DNA of 64,000 nt from MVRV01 sp964646755 (lineage in GTDB: Bacteria > Desulfobacterota > Syntrophia > Syntrophales > Smithellaceae), in NCBI GenBank assembly GCA_964646755.1, contig CAZYIE010000002.1, positions 62,001 to 126,000 on the forward strand, written 5' to 3'. Both the position numbers and the translations under genes were made by a program. The notes under the pieces were generated by a model. That model was not told the DNA's origin, did not search any database, and saw nothing but the letters and a program-made list of their open reading frames with translations. This document shows, piece after piece, positions 27,098 through 35,418 of this stretch (positions within the stretch are counted from its first letter, which is position 1; every line of letters starts with the position of its first letter).

Positions 27098-27203
27098 TTC
27101 CCCTCCTTATATAAAGCCACCCAACATCCGAATTATTTTGTAACAATACGATTAAGTCACCGTTTCTTTAAAGTAATTCTCCAATGGCAACACCGGCATC
27201 TTT

Positions 27204-28859
27204 TCATATTCCACCTCCCACACCGCTTGTGTAAACATATGGAATATTAATTGAGCCGTCTGCACTGCTTGTCAAATTCGTAATCACCACTTTGGATGAT
27301 GCAATAGAAAACTGGTATAAAGCTGGCGTCCCGGTTGGGAAACGTTCAGCAAGATTCTTGCCGAATATGGTCGTTGTGCCATAGTTGTAAAGCAACAGAA
27401 GTTCAGAGCTTCCGGATTCCGCAATCGAATTTCCGTTGACGTCCCACGCATTAACGGTAATGGATGCACCATCGGCAGAAAGAGATCCGGACATGTCTGT
27501 CACTTTGATCGTAGTAAGGTCACTCACATAATTAGCGGCGAAATTGGTCATTCCACTTGTGTATGTATAGGGAATGTTGATGGTGCCGTCGGCACTGCTT
27601 TTCACATTGGTGATGATATACTTTGATGATCCCATGACAAACTCAAACGCCATGGGCGCACCGGAGGGAAAACGGGCTATCAGATCAGGTCCCGATATCG
27701 TCGTTGTTCCATAATTGTAAAGTTTGATGGGATTAGCGCTTCCGGATTCCGCAATCGAATTTCCGTTGACGTCCCACGCATTAACGGTAATGGATGCACC
27801 ATCGGCAGAAAGAGATCCGGACATGTCCGTAAACCTGATTGTATTGCGGGGGCCAACAGAATTGGCGACAAAATTGGTTGTTCCACTCGTGTATCCGCTC
27901 GGGATGTTTATGGTACTATCGACGCTACTTTTTACATTTGTGATCACCCATTTGGATGAGTCAACGATAAGCTCGTACGCCATAGGCGCAGCGGCAGGAA
28001 AACGGGCTATAAGGTCAGGCCCTCCAATGATCGTCGTTCCATGGTTGTAGAGCTTTAGGGGATTAGCGCTTACCGATTCAGCAATCGCATTTCCGTTGAC
28101 ATCCCATGCATTAACGGTGATAGCAGCACCAGCAGCAGAAAGAGTTCCGGACATATCCGTCACTTTGATGGAATTCCGGGGGCCGACAGAGTTGGTAGTA
28201 AAGTTGGTTACGCCACTCGTATATCCCAATGGTATGTTGAGTGTGCCGTCGGTACTGCTCTTGACGTTCGTTATCACCAACTTGGGTGAGTCAACGACAA
28301 ACTCGTATGAGACAGGATTACCCGTAGAGAAGCGAGCAGCAAGTGTAGTACCGGGAATGATCGTCGTTCCAGAACTGTAAAGCGTTAGGGGAGGAGAGCT
28401 CACCGATTCCGCAATCGCATTCCCGCTTACATCCCACGCATTAACGGTAATAGCCGCACCACTGGCATTAAGAGACCCGGACATGTCTGTCACTTTGATA
28501 GAGTTCTGAGAACCAACCGAATTTGTAATAGCAGTGCCTGCTTGAGTAAGTGTAGATGTTTGCCCATCAAGTGTTATGGTTCCAACTCGTGCTGTTCCAC
28601 TGTTGGCTACTACGTCGTATGTAATTTTACCACTACCTGTCCCACTACTGTCTGAAACAATCTTAATCCAAGAATCATTGCTCGTTGCTGTCCAGGCGCA
28701 ATCACTTGATGAAGGGGTCACGGTTACTGAACCAGTGTTGCTTAAAGAGCTGTAACTATAACTGCTAGGGGATATAGTGAAAGTGCAAGCCGCAAAAATG
28801 ATATTAGTGAAAAGAAAACTATAAAGTATGGCGATTATTGCTACTACCAATTTCTTCAT
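27204..28859 (-). CDS. Exported BACON-like protein with four 110-residue repeats
   Basis: A 551-residue protein with a Sec signal peptide (MKKLVVAIIAILYSFLF to about residue 23, IIFAAC). Residues about 25-108 resemble a BACON-type domain: ISPSSYSYSSLSNTGSVTVT, then DCAWTATSNDSWIKI and GTITLDGQTSTLTQAG. Four tandem repeats follow at about 110, 221, 330 and 440, each with IKVTDMSGSL, ITVNAWDVNGNAIAES, a tyrosine-containing TTI segment, VITNVKSS-DGTINIP and YTSG. The last ends near the C terminus without an anchor. BACON domains are often carbohydrate- or mucin-binding. It is upstream of the PPC protein on the same strand, with 106 bases between, but unlike it uses the Sec route. Function of the repeats is unknown. 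Confidence 0.75.
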   Translation of the reverse strand: MKKLVVAIIAILYSFLFTNIIFAACTFTISPSSYSYSSLSNTGSVTVTPSSSDCAWTATSNDSWIKIVSDSSGTGSGKITYDVVANSGTARVGTITLDGQTSTLTQAGTAITNSVGSQNSIKVTDMSGSLNASGAAITVNAWDVSGNAIAESVSSPPLTLYSSGTTIIPGTTLAARFSTGNPVSYEFVVDSPKLVITNVKSSTDGTLNIPLGYTSGVTNFTTNSVGPRNSIKVTDMSGTLSAAGAAITVNAWDVNGNAIAESVSANPLKLYNHGTTIIGGPDLIARFPAAAPMAYELIVDSSKWVITNVKSSVDSTINIPSGYTSGTTNFVANSVGPRNTIRFTDMSGSLSADGASITVNAWDVNGNSIAESGSANPIKLYNYGTTTISGPDLIARFPSGAPMAFEFVMGSSKYIITNVKSSADGTINIPYTYTSGMTNFAANYVSDLTTIKVTDMSGSLSADGASITVNAWDVNGNSIAESGSSELLLLYNYGTTTIFGKNLAERFPTGTPALYQFSIASSKVVITNLTSSADGSINIPYVYTSGVGGGI

Positions 28860-28905
28860 CGTGACGTTTCTCCTAGTTTTATATTGTTACCATTTTCCCT
28901 GGCCT

Positions 28906-29082
28906 CTACTTTGATTTCAATACATCCATCTTGTCCAAGTCCCCAATGCTCACCGTAGGCGGCATCTCGTTGCGTCTGATTTTCTGCACTACAAATTCGG
29001 CGACTGTCTGCGCTCTTTCCTTCGTGGTGAATCCTTCATTTCCGGGCAATCCCGGTATATTGGGTTGATGTACCAGCGGCAT
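28906..29082 (-). pseudogene. C-terminal fragment of a DUF4907-like protein
   Basis: The frame from the ATG at 29082 (AGGAA about eight bases upstream) encodes MPLVHQPNIPGLPGNEGF then AQTVAEFVVQKIRRNEMPPT and a terminal SIGDLDKMDVL, the pattern of the C-terminal half of small DUF4907 proteins. A full-length member would carry a signal peptide and preceding strands; those are not visible although the frame stays open to 29181. Probably a decayed gene. It lies 47 bases above the BACON-like gene. Confidence 0.45.
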
Positions 29083-29182
29083 GCCGTATTCCTGGTTACA
29101 TTTCCTGTAAATTGCAGTGTCACAGGAGCCAATTTTTGACAATATCTTGAACAAAATATATAAAGTTGGCGGGAATGTCAAT

Positions 29183-29646
29183 AGTATAATTTCTGATAGA
29201 TAATGGGGTGATAAATTACCTATTGTACAAAACGAGTATTTTTATGGTTTTTTTTCGTATGCATTATTATCCATCTCTAATACTATAAAGTTAATACTAT
29301 TTTCAGTCATCTCAGCAATTTTTTATTACTCGGCCGGTTTGTGGATAAAGGAACCCTCAGCCTCATGTCATCTGAATAACCACCCTCCCCAAACTAAACA
29401 TTTGAAACAGTTATCACCAAAAAATCAGAAAAATCCAATGGGTTGTTTCCCCCTAATGCCCGGTTCAGACCAAGCCACGATGAATCTATACGCCAACAAA
29501 TCACCATGAGAATGCCAGAAAAGAGTTTTTTTCTTGGCCAATACGAGACTGGCAGCTCTTTGCGGTGATCGCACCGAGCAACATCATTGTTTTCCCCTGT
29601 TTTTCCCCTTGTGAAACTTTTAATTCAAATGTACGGTAATAAGCAT
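29183..29646. other. A/T-rich intergenic stretch between divergent transcription units
   Basis: About 460 bases without a supported gene. It separates the leftward secretion/repeat-protein genes from the rightward unknown module. I see only short chance frames here. Confidence 0.5.
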
Positions 29647-29678
29647 TATAGTTCAGTATAATCCAAATGATGACTATA
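29647..29678 (+). promoter_or_regulatory. Candidate -10 box with a flanking dyad
   Basis: TATAAT at 29657-29662 lies 40 bases before the start of the next gene. It is flanked by TATAGT (29647-29652) and its complement ACTATA (29673-29678), with an outer GGTAA/TTACC pair. The -35 region is poor, which would fit an activated or repressed promoter. Weak evidence. Confidence 0.35.
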
Positions 29679-29701
29679 CCTTACCAAAGGAGTTGAAGCA
29701 C

Positions 29702-30916
29702 ATGGCCAGACAATATTCAACAAGAGATTTCTTTCGGCAGATGCCTAATGCCCTGCTTGCCCGCTATTTTCATAAGCTGGGGCTGCTTGGTAATGTGGAC
29801 TTTGCTACCATGAAGGAGGGCAAACCGGACGCGTTGTTCACAGCTTGGCTGACTCTGACGGACAATGAGCATAATAAGGTGGATGCTGAGTTTCGGGACA
29901 TCTTCGAGATGAGCGGCGAAAATGGCTTCCGGGCCATAATTGACGAGGCAGAATGGCAAATGCAGGAAACCCCGGATGCTCTCACGTCTTTTATTGAAAT
30001 GCTGTCGGCGCTATCAAATCACTATGAACGGGCGATGATCACCTTTTTGGAGTACAATGCTTTCTGGAAAGGGGCGACCCGCTTTTACCATGCGGATACA
30101 CTGCCCTATTGGCGCAAACGAAAGAATCTGCCACAGCGAAAAGCAGCGGTGGACGAGATCAGCATAAGACACCTCGCCGAACTGATCCGCAACTACTTTC
30201 ATCACACCGAGGGCCGGGGCAAAAACTGTGTAGTAGAACCTTTCCGCCGGGGGGAGCTTGATTATTTTTTCGCCTATCCCGAAGACTACTCGCAGCAAAG
30301 CATCGAGTGGGTCAATGGCGAGTTTGACCGTCGGCCTCACAATCCTGCTTTCGAGGTCATTTATGTTTACTCGCAAAAGGAGGGTTCACTTGACCTGAAC
30401 TTTCGTGGGTCTTATAAGGCCGTTGAACCTCTCCAGGGCATGTTCACAACGGCGATTCTCAAAATCGACGAACTGCCGCCTGATCCACAAGACGCACGAA
30501 TATATGAACTGTCTCCTCTTCTCCAGAAAGACTTTGATTTTACATACGACGTCGGCAGTGGCATCGAGGAAGTGACTGTTAAGAAACTGCGCCTTTCTTC
30601 GCAGATTAAGAAGGGGGATCGCATTACACTGGAAGCCGATAACTCGCAAAACTCTGATGCCACCTATGACTTGCTTGACCAGATCAGAAAGGCAGTCCCT
30701 TTGAATATGTATAACCTCACCCAGGTTGAGTTGTCGGCTTCGGTTGTGGTCGATGTCAAAAAGCCCGCGAAACGGATTCCCATCCGTATTACATATCCCA
30801 ATTCCTGCTCGCTCAAATACGACGAGGTGGGGCTAAAACTGCGGGATATGCTGGAAGCGTCGGGGATCGAGCCCAAGGTGCCTGATAAAGATACTAAAGG
30901 CAAAAAGACCGGTTAA
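29702..30916 (+). CDS. Uncharacterised 404-residue protein of the island's rightward module
   Basis: Start ATG at 29702 with AAAGGAG nine bases upstream (a TTG three codons earlier is less likely). I do not recognise a family. The N-terminal half (residues 1-150) is helical and opens MARQYSTRDFFRQMPNALLA; it includes an aromatic-rich stretch FLEYNAFWKGATRFYHADTL. The middle has RNYFHHTEGRGKNCVVEPF and FFAYPEDYSQQS; the C-terminal third is beta-rich (SQIKKGDRITLEAD, SVVVDVKKPAKRIPIRITYP). No membrane segment or signal. It is followed after three bases by the 262-residue gene, so the two probably act together. It could be a DNA-associated or defence function, but nothing in the sequence proves it. 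Confidence 0.7.
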   Translation: MARQYSTRDFFRQMPNALLARYFHKLGLLGNVDFATMKEGKPDALFTAWLTLTDNEHNKVDAEFRDIFEMSGENGFRAIIDEAEWQMQETPDALTSFIEMLSALSNHYERAMITFLEYNAFWKGATRFYHADTLPYWRKRKNLPQRKAAVDEISIRHLAELIRNYFHHTEGRGKNCVVEPFRRGELDYFFAYPEDYSQQSIEWVNGEFDRRPHNPAFEVIYVYSQKEGSLDLNFRGSYKAVEPLQGMFTTAILKIDELPPDPQDARIYELSPLLQKDFDFTYDVGSGIEEVTVKKLRLSSQIKKGDRITLEADNSQNSDATYDLLDQIRKAVPLNMYNLTQVELSASVVVDVKKPAKRIPIRITYPNSCSLKYDEVGLKLRDMLEASGIEPKVPDKDTKGKKTG

Positions 30917-30919
30917 AGT

Positions 30920-31708
30920 ATGATGTCAATTGATGCATTGATTGAGCTTTTGGATCGTGTGGGCGCCTGGCGGCATACAGCGGTTCAGGTCAACGATGAG
31001 GATTTGCTTCAATGGCCAAAGGCTGCAGTCAAGGCGATGAAATCCCAAAAGCTTATCGTAAAAGCTCGTCCGGCAACAAGCGCGATATGTCCGGGGTGCG
31101 AGAGTAATTGTGTCATGCCTGTACATAATCTGCCTGCAACAGTAGGCACCCAGGCATCGTTTATCCTTTGCGACAAGCGGAGTGATACAAATCGGGTGCC
31201 AGTTCCCGCCGCAAGGTTAATACAATGGCAGTGCAGTACCGATTTGGTATGCAGGTTTGTTGCCTCCAGCATTGGTCTGCGACCACCTGCCAGGCAAGCA
31301 GATGGTACCGAGCGATGGGAAATCGGCATTGTCTGCGGCGACAAGCGCAGCCAGATGCTATGCCTCGAAGCTTCCGATACGTTGATGCTGGTTGCCGGAA
31401 GCAGCAAAGTCCCGCTGGCTGAGTTCATTGAATTTCACAAAGGCGCGTATTCACTTGATGCTGTGCAGATTCGACGGCTGGCTGATTCCGCAACCACAGC
31501 AGATGACCGCTACACGCCAAGCATCGCCAGGCGCGAAGCTCGCAAACTGAATACGGAAGCCAGGCATGAGAGCTGGCGTAAGGAGTATCGCGCATTACGA
31601 AAAAAACGCCCTGGGATGTCCGCCGTTTGGTACTCGCAACAGATTGCCAAGACAGGCATTGCCGAAGGTCGCGATGAAGAAACTATCCGCAAACATATAA
31701 AAAAATAA
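30920..31708 (+). CDS. Uncharacterised 262-residue protein with CxxCxxxC and C-terminal HTH-like segment
   Basis: Starts three bases after the previous stop with no clear ribosome site, so it is probably translated by coupling. Residues about 57-64 contain CPGCESNC, with more Cys residues at about 84, 105 and 110, consistent with one metal-binding site. The C-terminal 50 residues (ESWRKEYRALRKKRPGMSAV then YSQQIAKTGIAEGRDEETIR) look like a small helical DNA-binding tail of the kind seen in phage-type regulators. No family is recognised. The strict pairing with the 404-residue gene suggests a two-protein system. Confidence 0.65.
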   Translation: MMSIDALIELLDRVGAWRHTAVQVNDEDLLQWPKAAVKAMKSQKLIVKARPATSAICPGCESNCVMPVHNLPATVGTQASFILCDKRSDTNRVPVPAARLIQWQCSTDLVCRFVASSIGLRPPARQADGTERWEIGIVCGDKRSQMLCLEASDTLMLVAGSSKVPLAEFIEFHKGAYSLDAVQIRRLADSATTADDRYTPSIARREARKLNTEARHESWRKEYRALRKKRPGMSAVWYSQQIAKTGIAEGRDEETIRKHIKK

Positions 31709-31714
31709 AAATAG

Positions 31715-31737
31715 TTGGGCGGAATTTTTTCGCCCAA
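31715..31737 (+). terminator. Hairpin after the unknown gene pair
   Basis: TTGGGCG (31715-31721) pairs with CGCCCAA (31731-31737) around a T-rich loop and is followed by TTTTCCC. It starts six bases after the stop of the 262-residue gene and suggests that the pair is its own transcript. The remaining bases to 31949 hold two tandem copies of ATCGCCCAA (31885-31902) and the ribosome site of the next gene. Confidence 0.6.
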
Positions 31738-31949
31738 TTTTCCCAATCTGCAATTATCTGTTTTCTTTATGCTTTTCTTATCAAACATAAATTGCACCAT
31801 CTCCGGTACAGACACTTTAGAAATATCTAATTAGCTGATTTCAATAGGAATATATAGCAAAAGCTTGGCTTTGTCCTGCATTGTATCGCCCAAATCGCCC
31901 AAGTATTCTTCGTCTCAAGATTCCCAAAAACCATCAAGGAGGTTTGAAG

Positions 31950-32192
31950 ATGAAGCGTACTATACTAAGAATGCCGGCTGTTAAATTTGGATCAGGTTTA
32001 TCCCGTTCCACCATCTATCTGCGTATTTCACAAAAGCTGTGGACAAAACCAGTGTCCCTGGGTGCTCGGGCGGTCGGGTGGCCATCCGACGAAGTAGAGA
32101 GACTCATCGCAGCACGCATTGCCGGAAACACAGACGATGAAATCCGCGCCCTAGTGACAAAGCTGGAAGCTAACCGTAAGGTTGCGTGGTAA
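31950..32192 (+). CDS. AlpA-family phage-type regulator
   Basis: An 80-residue protein; the ATG at 31950 has AAGGAGG seven bases upstream, and the frame upstream of it has no support. It shows the AlpA pattern: RMPAVKFGSGLSRSTIYLRI (helix-turn-helix), then VSLGARAVGWPSDEVERLI and a basic tail. AlpA-type proteins control integrase or excision genes in P4-like elements and islands. The HTH/zinc-ribbon gene follows after 13 bases, and the interrupted recombinase after that. Confidence 0.85.
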   Translation: MKRTILRMPAVKFGSGLSRSTIYLRISQKLWTKPVSLGARAVGWPSDEVERLIAARIAGNTDDEIRALVTKLEANRKVAW

Positions 32193-32205
32193 CGGGAGGC
32201 GAGAC

Positions 32206-32676
32206 ATGAGAAAACGTCACCCAAACCACCGCCTCGTCAAAATCCATCGCAGCTACACGGTAGAAGAAATAGCCAACTTATTCGATAGTCATAAAAATAC
32301 AGTGCGCGGATGGGTGAAGGCTGGGCTTGCAACCAGCGATGACAAACGACCCATGCTGATTCTGGGTCATGACCTGGCGGCATTTCTTCAGGCTCGCCGG
32401 GTAAAAAATAAGCAGACTTGCAAGGATGGGGAAATCTATTGCGTTCGATGCCGCGCCCCGAAATTTCCTGCGGCTGACATGGCTGAATATTCACCTGTGA
32501 CTGATAAGTTCGGCAACCTGATGGCGATTTGCCCGGACTGCAATTCAATCATGAACCGGCGCGTCAGCATAGCGAAGCTGGGGCAAGTTCGCGGAAAAAT
32601 GGACGTCACTTTTCCGCAAGCAGCGCAGAGACTAGTTAAGAGTACCAAACCCACCGTAAACAGTGACTTGGGATAG
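32206..32676 (+). CDS. HTH and zinc-ribbon protein linked to a recombinase
   Basis: A 156-residue protein from the ATG at 32206 with GGGAGG seven bases upstream. Residues about 15-65 form a helix-turn-helix (YTVEEIANLFDSHKNTVRGW then LILGHDLAAFLQARR). A four-cysteine zinc ribbon follows: YCVRCRAPK ... AICPDCNSIMNRR. The C terminus is basic. It sits between the AlpA-like gene and the recombinase, 13 bases from both, so it is part of the same integration module and is probably a regulator or accessory DNA-binding factor of the recombinase. Confidence 0.7.
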   Translation: MRKRHPNHRLVKIHRSYTVEEIANLFDSHKNTVRGWVKAGLATSDDKRPMLILGHDLAAFLQARRVKNKQTCKDGEIYCVRCRAPKFPAADMAEYSPVTDKFGNLMAICPDCNSIMNRRVSIAKLGQVRGKMDVTFPQAAQRLVKSTKPTVNSDLG

Positions 32677-32689
32677 GGAGCATCAAACC

Positions 32690-33790
32690 ATGAAAAACCC
32701 CAGCCCATATCATGAAAGAATCACGCGCACTTATTTTGCCTATTAGAAGGAAGCCAAGCGTCATAGCGAGCCTACAGTCGATGCTGCTGCGAAGGCTTTA
32801 AGTCGATTTGAGGGTTTTACCAAGTATCGAGATTTCAAGGTATTTCACTTTGAACAGGCAATTGCATTCAAGAAGCATCTTGCCGAGCAGAAGGGGCAGC
32901 AGTCCGGGGAGAAACTGAGTAAGGCAACCTTGCATGCGACACTCACGCAACTCAAACGATTCTTCCAGTGGCTTGCGTGGCAACCTGGCTACAAATCGCG
33001 TTTTCAGTATTCCGATGCCGAGTATTTCAATCTGTCTGACAAGGACACGCGGGTAGCCACGGCCCAGCGTGAACAAAAAGTACCGACATTAGAGCAAATC
33101 AAACACGTCATCAATACGATGCCGGCCGGCACCGATATAGAACGCCGTAACCGAGCCCTTGTGGCATTCACGCTGCTGACTGGCGCACGGGATAGTGCTA
33201 TTGCCTCAATGAAACTAAAGCATGTTGATCTAATCACGAATAGCGTCAATCAAGATGCACGGCAAGTTAAGACAAAATTCAGCAAAACCTTCAATACCTT
33301 CTTCTTTCCTGTTGGCTTGGAAGTTCACGAGATTGTAGCAGAGTGGATATCATATCTCCGGGATGAGAAGTTCTGGGGCAATGATGATCCGCTATTCCCG
33401 GCGACGCGTGTTACACTGGGAACTGAGCTCAAATTTGAAGTGAGGGGGCTGGCACAGGGGCACTGGAGCAATGCCTCGCCTATTCGCAAGATATTCCGCG
33501 ATGCCTTTGTCAGTGCTGGCCTGCCGTATTTCAACCCGCATAGCTTTAGAAACACCCTTGTCCAACTCGGCCAGGAGGTCTGTAGGACCCCCGAGCAGTT
33601 CAAAGCGTGGAGTCAGAACCTCGGACATGAGAAAGTTTTGACGACTTTTCTGAGTTATGGCGAAGTTGCATGCCAGCGGCAGGGGGAAATCATACGAGGG
33701 TTGTCAGCACCACAACAGGCCATGCAACCGGATGCCAACGAAATCGCAAATGCAGTATTCAAAAGATTTCGTGAGGGTGTTGACTTATGA
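32690..33790 (+). pseudogene. Tyrosine recombinase interrupted by one in-frame TAG
   Basis: The frame opens at ATG 32690 (MKNPSPYHERITRTYFAY), meets TAG at 32744-32746 and then continues in the same frame for about 350 codons without another stop. The part after the TAG reads smoothly as a tyrosine recombinase: a core-binding domain (KAEQKGQQSG-like linker, TLTQLKRFFQWLAWQPGY) and a catalytic domain with Arg in LLTGARDSAI, HSFRN, NLGHEK and the nucleophile Tyr in FLSYGEV. All catalytic residues are kept. A single base change in a TTG, CAG or similar codon explains the stop. An internal start near 32930 could give a 286-residue truncated protein lacking most of the arm/core domain. Confidence 0.8.
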
Positions 33791-33843
33791 GCTTAGACTG
33801 TAAATGGTTATGTGAAAAACGTTCACCGCAAGCAAAGTTGTTT

Positions 33844-35079
33844 TTATTTTTCCGCGTTCTTCCGGAAGGGAATCACCTTTGCGCCCGCCTTCAGGCCATC
33901 CAAATAATCGGCCCATGTCTGCATCATTTTTCGGCGTTCAGCAAGGTGTGCCGTCCGATTGTATGCGCGGCCGTTTGGGTCTCTGACAGCATGGGCAAGT
34001 TGATGTTCAATAAAATCCGGTCTGACCTGCAATACTTCATCTAATATCGTTCGTGCCATTGCCCGAAAGCCATGTCCAGACATTTCGCTTTTCTCGTAGC
34101 CCATACGCCGTAGTGCCACAAGAATAGCATTTTCAGACATTGCACGGTCAAAGGATCGTCCTGAAGGGAAAACATAGCGACTAGCACCTGTTAGCTTCTG
34201 CACTTCCGTTAAAATCTCTATTGACTGTTTTGACAATGGCACAAGGTGCGGCTCTTTCATTTTCATCTTGCTGGCAGCAATATTCCATTCAGCCTTCTCA
34301 AAATCTATCTCAGACCATTCCGCATGGCGAAGTTCACCCGGACGAACAAAAACCAAAGGTGCGAGCCTTAAAGCGCATTTAACAACAAAGCTTCCCTGAT
34401 AAACGTCAATAGACCGCAGCAGTTCCCCCACTTTTACCGGATCGGTAATGGCGGCCATGTTTGTGGTTTGCACTGGCGTCAATGCTCCGCGTAAATCAGC
34501 CGACGTATCACGTTCAGTACGTCCAGTTGCAACTGCGTATCTAAATACCTGGCTACAGATAGTTCTTATACGGTGAGCCAGCTCAAACGTCCCCCTTGCT
34601 TCAATACGGCGCAACACTGCCAGAAGTGCCGGGGCTTTGATTTCTGATATAGGTATTTTTCCGAGAAAAGGAAAAACATCACGTTCTAGCCTGCCTATAA
34701 TGCGTATAGAATGACTTTCTTTCCATGTGATCTTAAACCGATCATGCCATTCCCTTGCTATGACTTCAAATGTTTCTGTTGATTCAACCTTGGCCTGCTT
34801 TTGAGCTTTGCGGACGGAGCCAGGATCATCATTGTTGGCCAGAAGCCTTCGGGCATCGTCGCGTCGTTGTCGTGCATCCAGAAGGGAAATTTCCGGATAT
34901 GCGCCGAAAGCAATCTTCTTTTCCTTTCCGTTAAAGCGGTATTTAAAATACCACAATTTACCGCCGGAAGGTGTATTCAGCAGAAACAGACCGCCGCCGT
35001 CAAAGAGTTTATATTCTTTCTCGAGCGGCTTAGCATTTCGGACTTTTGTATCTGTCAGGGGCTTAATTCTTTTAGGCAT
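33844..35079 (-). CDS. P4-type tyrosine integrase of the tRNA-Asn island
   Basis: A 411-residue integrase. The N-terminal DUF4102 arm-binding domain is clear (KPLTDTKVRNAKPLEKEYKL, WYFKYRFNGKEKKIAFGAYP), then a SAM-like core domain and the catalytic domain with Arg in RPGELRHAEW (near residue 248), HGFRAMARTI (near 336) and nucleophile Tyr in RAYNRTAHL (near 372). Such integrases recombine at tRNA 3' ends. The gene starts about 180 bases from the tRNA-Asn and reads away from it, the usual place for the enzyme that inserted the island. Confidence 0.93.
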   Translation of the reverse strand: MPKRIKPLTDTKVRNAKPLEKEYKLFDGGGLFLLNTPSGGKLWYFKYRFNGKEKKIAFGAYPEISLLDARQRRDDARRLLANNDDPGSVRKAQKQAKVESTETFEVIAREWHDRFKITWKESHSIRIIGRLERDVFPFLGKIPISEIKAPALLAVLRRIEARGTFELAHRIRTICSQVFRYAVATGRTERDTSADLRGALTPVQTTNMAAITDPVKVGELLRSIDVYQGSFVVKCALRLAPLVFVRPGELRHAEWSEIDFEKAEWNIAASKMKMKEPHLVPLSKQSIEILTEVQKLTGASRYVFPSGRSFDRAMSENAILVALRRMGYEKSEMSGHGFRAMARTILDEVLQVRPDFIEHQLAHAVRDPNGRAYNRTAHLAERRKMMQTWADYLDGLKAGAKVIPFRKNAEK

Positions 35080-35201
35080 GATGAATACCTCGATTTTGGG
35101 GGCTTGCCATTTATCTTGGGGGCTTTTTACTGTTAATCGGCCCCCATAATTACCGGATGTTGATGAATCTTATAACACGTCTCTGGACTAAAGGCAATAA
35201 A

Positions 35202-35225
35202 AAACCCACTATTTCTAGTGGGTTT
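35202..35225. terminator. Hairpin between integrase and tRNA-Asn
   Basis: AAACCCACTA (35202-35211), a TTTC loop and TAGTGGGTTT (35216-35225) form a 10-base-pair perfect stem with A-rich and T-rich sides. It lies about 30 bases below the 3' end of the tRNA gene, and a similar hairpin accompanies the tRNA fragment at the other end of the island. Confidence 0.75.
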
Positions 35226-35257
35226 CTTACTTGTCCGGACTTTCCCGGACTATGTAT

Positions 35258-35333
35258 TGGCTCCCCAGCGCGGACTCGAACCACGGACATGGTGGTTAAC
35301 AGCCACCCGCTCTACCGACTGAGCTACTGAGGA
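35258..35333 (-). tRNA. tRNA-Asn (GTT)
   Basis: A 76-base gene with encoded CCA. Acceptor TCCTCAG pairs with CTGGGGA (one G-T pair); D stem GCTC/GAGC; anticodon stem GGTGG/CCACC with loop CTGTTAA (anticodon GTT); T stem CGTGG/CCGCG with loop TTCGAGT. All arms fold. It is the intact attachment target of the island on its left. Confidence 0.95.
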
Positions 35334-35418
35334 ACATATATTTTCAAACAACAGCTAATCTAACAAATAATCCCTGCATCCGACAGCATCAGGTGCTTAA
35401 GATAACGGGAAAATGTCT

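Larger units (their letters stand above)
18394..35260. mobile_element. tRNA-Asn-integrated genomic island
   Basis: About 17 kb bounded on the left by the tRNA-Asn 3' fragment and on the right by the intact tRNA-Asn gene. The P4-type integrase gene lies next to the tRNA, the standard layout. Cargo: type I secretion system, two large repeat proteins, two unknown genes, an AlpA-like regulator, an HTH/zinc-ribbon gene and a second, interrupted recombinase. The two recombinases suggest a mosaic of two older elements. No conjugation or phage structural genes are visible. Confidence 0.75.

Noticed and set aside
33787..34044. Small plus-strand frame after the interrupted recombinase
   Set aside because: It overlaps the antisense end of the P4-type integrase and has no ribosome site or recognisable pattern.
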